Source: Streptomyces sp. SLBN-118 (GTDB taxonomy: Bacteria; Actinomycetota; Actinomycetes; Streptomycetales; Streptomycetaceae). Taken from it: a stretch of 64,000 nucleotides of DNA. Below are positions 60,509-64,000 of this stretch, in pieces; position 1 is the first letter of the stretch; the number at the start of each line of letters is the position of its first letter. The DNA lies in NCBI RefSeq assembly GCF_006715635.1, contig NZ_VFNP01000002.1:2232001-2296000 (forward strand), written 5' to 3'. The notes under the pieces are model-generated. The model was not told the DNA's origin and did not search any database. It saw only the letters and a program-made list of their open reading frames with translations. The position numbers and the translations under genes are program-made.

Positions 60509-62440
60509 CTATGACTCCGGCACGGCCGCCCGATGAGCCTCCTCGTCAGCGGGGACCCGCGATTCCGGGGCGCCGGTCGCACTCTTGGACCTCGACTCCA
60601 GCAGGCTCGTCACCGCCGCCGGGCGCACCCGGAGCTCCCGCTCAGCGCCCGGGGCGACGGCCGGACCCGTACCGCCGCCGTCGTTGACGCGGCGCACGCT
60701 CGACCGGGTCTCGCCGTACCGCTGCGTCGGCGCCGGGTCCGCCGCGCCGCCCGTACTGGTGGGGTGCCCGCCGGAGCTGCCCACGGGCGGCACGTTGACT
60801 TCCTTGGTCGAGGGATGCCCCGTGTCCGCGCTCGACCGCGCTCTCGGCACCCCGGGGGCAACGTTGTCAGTGGCCCATCGCTGCCCCGGCGACCCGTCCC
60901 TCATCTTGACGACCACCGCCGACCCGGCCTCGGGCGACGCGGGCACGAGAGCCAGTCCGTCGTTCCAGCGCGGGATCACATCGCCCTGGATCGTCACGTC
61001 GTACCGCACGTCCCCCGCATCGGCCGCCGACGCCTGCGTACAGGCCCCGAGTTCGGCGACCCCGTCCAGCTGATGGGAGTCGAGGCAGAGATCGAGGGCC
61101 GCCGCGCTGCGCAGCAGCCCGTCCGTCTCGTACACCCATTGCTGGGTCACCGCCGACGAGCACGCCGCCAACGTCGCCTCGGCACCTGCCTCCACCCTCT
61201 GGTCCTTGATGTCGAGGCACAGATCCGCGCCGACATTGCGCAGCCTGGTGTTGAGCGGGCCGGTCGGCAGCGCGGCGGAGGTGGTGGACGGCTGGGGGCG
61301 TGGGCTGGACGGCATACGGGATCCGGGGGCGGGCATCGCCGTGACGGAGCCGCTCGGCACCGCGGGCCCCGCGTGGCTGCCGTCTTCCGGCCAGAGTTCG
61401 GTGACGACCGCCGCCACGACGAGGAGGCCGGTCACGATCCCGAGCCCGGTGACGACCGCGCCGCGCCCGCGCGGGGTCAGCGGGAGGCGGGGCAGCGCGC
61501 GCGGGCGTCCGCCCCGCGAGTGCCGTCCGGCGCCGCGTACCGCCGCGCGCACTCCGGCGACCCCGGATCCCCCCGCCGCCCTGGCGGCCTTCGCCTGGAA
61601 GCGGGCGTTGTTGCGGGCGGGCCGCGAGTCGAGATAGGGCTGGGCGGCCCGGCCGAGTACGGCCTCGGCGATCAGCAGGGCGAGCCGGTCGCCGACCTGG
61701 TCGAGTTGTTCCGCACCGAAGCGGCAGTGCTGACATTTCGCCAAGTGCGCCTTGATGTCCGGGATCAGCGTGCCGCCCCGCCGCAGGGATACGTCCAGCA
61801 GCCTGCTGAAGTGACGGCATTCGCTGTCCGGGGCCAGCTCCACGTGCAACCGCAGGCATGCCGCGCGGAAGATTTCCCGGGCCTGCTCCAGCTGGGCCGC
61901 CGCACCCCGCGGATCAATGGCCAGCAAACCAGCCGGTACGGATATGCCCTCAGCCTCGACCTCGGCGTGCCAGAGCAGGCATTGGGCGGGCCCGGGCAAT
62001 GCCTGGAATGCCCGTGCGACGAGCGCCCGATTCTCCGGGATGGTGAACATGTCGACCGGAACCGAACGGCCGGTGTCCGGATTCTGGAGTTCGGGCAGTG
62101 CGGTGACCCGCTCGTCGGCCGCCCACGCCTTGCCGATTTGACGGGCCGTCACCAAGAGCAGCGGACGAAGTGCGGCCGTCGTCCGCACCTGCCGGAGATT
62201 CTCCAACACCTTGTTGCAGGCGGCGGTGGCGAGCATGGACGCCGCTGTGGCCGATGGAGAGCAGATCGACGTGTAGTCGAAGACGGGTTGCCAGTGCCTC
62301 GCCAGCAGCACCGCTACGGGACGTATCTCGTCCTTCCCCCCGCCGGTCCGCAGTGTCGCCGCGAGACCTTCGTCGGAGTCCCCGGAGCTGAGGCCGGTAC
62401 GAGAGGGAGGGACGGGACCCGGAGTACGGGGATTTTGCAT
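60509..62440 (-). CDS. Membrane protein joining sigma-like, zinc-finger and ricin-lectin domains
   Basis: 643 aa from ATG 62440 (weak GGATGG before it; ATG 62452 and 62461 are alternatives). Residues about 35-190 look like sigma-70 regions 2 and 4 (VLLARHWQPVFDYT, LPELQNPDTG...FQALPGPAQCLLWH). Residues about 215-265 have ECRHFSRLL and AHLAKCQHC, an anti-sigma zinc-finger. A membrane helix is near 345-365. The outer part has a ricin-B lectin fold (CLDIKDQ, QQWVYETDGLLRS, CLDSHQ, GQRWATDN). The final region is Pro/Arg-rich. This may couple sugar recognition outside to a sigma-like domain inside. Confidence 0.68.
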   Translation of the reverse strand: MQNPRTPGPVPPSRTGLSSGDSDEGLAATLRTGGGKDEIRPVAVLLARHWQPVFDYTSICSPSATAASMLATAACNKVLENLRQVRTTAALRPLLLVTARQIGKAWAADERVTALPELQNPDTGRSVPVDMFTIPENRALVARAFQALPGPAQCLLWHAEVEAEGISVPAGLLAIDPRGAAAQLEQAREIFRAACLRLHVELAPDSECRHFSRLLDVSLRRGGTLIPDIKAHLAKCQHCRFGAEQLDQVGDRLALLIAEAVLGRAAQPYLDSRPARNNARFQAKAARAAGGSGVAGVRAAVRGAGRHSRGGRPRALPRLPLTPRGRGAVVTGLGIVTGLLVVAAVVTELWPEDGSHAGPAVPSGSVTAMPAPGSRMPSSPRPQPSTTSAALPTGPLNTRLRNVGADLCLDIKDQRVEAGAEATLAACSSAVTQQWVYETDGLLRSAAALDLCLDSHQLDGVAELGACTQASAADAGDVRYDVTIQGDVIPRWNDGLALVPASPEAGSAVVVKMRDGSPGQRWATDNVAPGVPRARSSADTGHPSTKEVNVPPVGSSGGHPTSTGGAADPAPTQRYGETRSSVRRVNDGGGTGPAVAPGAERELRVRPAAVTSLLESRSKSATGAPESRVPADEEAHRAAVPES

Positions 62441-63046
62441 GACGTGTTCCATCCAGGGCATTGCGGTGGGGGGTTGAACGGTTACCGGTTCCCCGGCCCG
62501 AGTTGCCGGCCCGGAGAAATATCTGTCGCTTGAAAGAGTGCGCCCTACTTGGTCTGTACCGCAGTGAAATTCGAACGACTGAACAAGAATCACCATGTTC
62601 AGACGCGAGGAAGCTCACCCTTACACAAACCGCAGGCATGGAACAAGAGTTCCGGAACCGCGACCATTTCCCACTTCTGCCTGGTAAAGAAAAGGAGCGC
62701 TCGACTTTTGTTCAGGGTTGGCCGGTTCCTCGCCCCGCCCGGGGGTCATCACTCTCAGAGCGCGACAATCACGGCTTCCGTCACCCTGACACTCGTCCTA
62801 CGGAAGTCCCGTCGGGCCTCGGCGCGCGGGACGCCATGGGCGCGCGGTTCGTAGGCCGCACCGAGGGCCCTACAGGGCTACATGGTTGACAGAGGGTCAG
62901 AGAATCCCCTGGTCGCCGTATGTCGGGCCGCCGCATCGCTCGCAAACCTGCTAGCTGTGGGCGCGATGCGAACCGAATATTTCCAGGGCAAATGACCAGG
63001 AAGTGCCGGTTCGGCTCGCCCCCACAGCGCTCACGAAAGGTCCGGG
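62441..63046. other. 606-base intergenic region before the S8 protease
   Basis: No supported gene. The left part (62500-62640) is AT-richer and could hold a divergent promoter; small plus-strand frames there lack a Shine-Dalgarno and conserved motifs. TTGACA at 62884-62889 is a consensus -35, but I see no good -10 at 16-19 bases. GAAAGG lies 9 bases before the protease ATG. Confidence 0.5.
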
Positions 63047-64000
63047 ATGCATAAATTCTTCGGCGTCGCCGTCCTCGCTCTTGCCCTGCTGACGGCTTCA
63101 CCGACCTCTACCGCGGCCACGGAGTCTGCCCCCTCCAGCCACTCGGGCCAGATCCCCGGCCGGTACATCGTGACCCTCGCCGACACCACCGAGGACGCCG
63201 CCGACATGGATGCGGCTGTGGACGCGTCTGTGCAGCAGGCTTCCACCCTCGGTGCGGTGGTGCGCCACGTCTATCGCTACGCGGCCCACGGCTATGCGGC
63301 AACCATGACCCCGGCCGCCGCAGCCGCGCTCGCCGCCGACCCGCATGTTTCGGTGCAGCCCGACCGGTGGGTACGAGTCGCCGCCCAGACGGTCCCGACC
63401 GGTGTGGACCGGGCGGAGGCGGACAAGAGCCCAACCGCCGCCATCGACGGCAAGGACACCCGGGTCAATGCCGATGTGGCTGTCATCGACACCGGAGTGA
63501 ATCTGAGCCACCCGGACCTGAACGTGTACAGGGCCGGAGGCAAGAACTGCACGGCCCCCGCGCTGCCCTTCCTGCCCCCGATGCCTCCTGAGGACTACCA
63601 CGGCCACGGCAGCCATGTCGCCGGAATCATCGGCGCCCTGGACAACAACACCGGAGTCGTCGGTATGGCACCGGGTGTCCGGATCTGGCCGGTGCAGGTG
63701 CTCAGCGCCAGCGGCTTCGGCAGCACGGCGGACGTCATCTGCGGCATCGACTACGTCACCCAGCACGCCGGCCAGATCGAAGTCGCCAACATGAGTCTGG
63801 GCGGCGAGGGCACCGACGACGGCAACTGCGGCAGGACCAACGGCGATGCCATGCACCGGGCCATCTGTGATTCGGTCGCCAAGGGCATCACCTACACCGT
63901 TGCGGCCGCCAACGACCACGCCGACGCGAAGAACACCACCCCGGCCGCGTACGACGAAGTGATCACCGTCAGCGCCCTGGCAGACTTCGACGGCAAGCCC
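63047..64000 (+). CDS. S8 subtilisin-family protease, 3' end cut by window
   Basis: 318 codons are visible; the end is off the right edge. The start is ATG 63047. The signal peptide ends about residue 23. The I9 propeptide spans about 38-105 (GRYIVTLADTTEDA...), and the catalytic Asp (VIDTGVN, about 148) and His (GHGSHVAGI, about 187) are present; AAANDHAD carries the oxyanion Asn. The catalytic Ser lies beyond the window. It is a secreted protease. Confidence 0.9.
   Translation, partial: MHKFFGVAVLALALLTASPTSTAATESAPSSHSGQIPGRYIVTLADTTEDAADMDAAVDASVQQASTLGAVVRHVYRYAAHGYAATMTPAAAAALAADPHVSVQPDRWVRVAAQTVPTGVDRAEADKSPTAAIDGKDTRVNADVAVIDTGVNLSHPDLNVYRAGGKNCTAPALPFLPPMPPEDYHGHGSHVAGIIGALDNNTGVVGMAPGVRIWPVQVLSASGFGSTADVICGIDYVTQHAGQIEVANMSLGGEGTDDGNCGRTNGDAMHRAICDSVAKGITYTVAAANDHADAKNTTPAAYDEVITVSALADFDGKP

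Noticed and set aside
62549..62854. A 101-codon plus-strand frame
   Set aside because: It has mixed composition, no Shine-Dalgarno and no domain, and overlaps other short frames.

Overview
The window is high-GC DNA with very strong GC bias at third codon positions. Its gene set (an fabD-fabH-acpP-fabF cluster behind a PucR-type fasR, homodimeric aceE, matA/matB, DUF3052, DUF3145, an SCO2400-type protein, an mbl-like MreB homologue, several TerD paralogues) is that of a Streptomyces chromosome, probably the conserved core arm. From memory, aceE and the fab cluster are SCO2371 and SCO2387-2390 in S. coelicolor, so most of the window is ordinary core backbone. Many genes have a TAnnnT box 6-8 bases before the start codon and no Shine-Dalgarno, which suggests leaderless mRNAs.

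Layout. 1-9765: housekeeping and secreted functions: a cut HAD phosphatase, a secreted HNH nuclease, a PhoD-type phosphatase, an FAD/NAD(P) protein, DoxX behind an iron box, DedA, DUF2277, a serine hydrolase, and an ArsR/SRPBCC pair. Decayed remnants of two membrane genes lie at 667-975. 9766-15931: an accessory-looking block with a decayed DUF3592 gene, an AAA+ (DUF234) ATPase, matA-matB (an extracellular poly-N-acetylglucosamine type system), a DUF998 protein, tRNA-Val(TAC) and a partial copy of that tRNA, which is what an integration site leaves behind.

16119-29520: a lipoprotein, a coiled-coil protein, DUF4383, FmdB, and then the most system-like locus of the window. This is a divergent Ter (tellurite/stress) module: HAD phosphatase, a giant phosphoribosyltransferase/TRSP-StiP fusion and a CitE-like lyase (a translationally coupled biosynthetic operon), facing TerD, TerA, DUF475/TerC-like and two more TerD genes. 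The last terD has an ECF-sigma-like promoter, and the locus is followed by a peroxiredoxin and DUF3052.

29979-45636: aceE, a K+ channel, small secreted and membrane proteins, an AKR/MerR pair with its operator, an internally deleted GNAT pseudogene, pirin, then fasR and the type II fatty acid synthase operon, closed by a strong terminator and DUF3145. 45897-64000: a secretome-rich stretch (SGNH lipoprotein, a pyroglutamyl-peptidase-like protein lacking its cysteine, a two-domain secreted protein, an M14 carboxypeptidase, an Ohr/OsmC peroxidase with MDR reductase and MarR), the mbl-like gene, an Lrp/LysE pair, a truncated MDR gene, a membrane protein joining sigma-like, zinc-finger and ricin-lectin domains, and an S8 protease cut by the right edge.

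Best candidates for follow-up are the fused PRTase-StiP gene inside the Ter module, the interrupted matB start with a degenerate deacetylase site, the Cys-to-Ser pyroglutamyl-peptidase homologue, the tRNA-Val duplicate, and the sigma-like/lectin hybrid.
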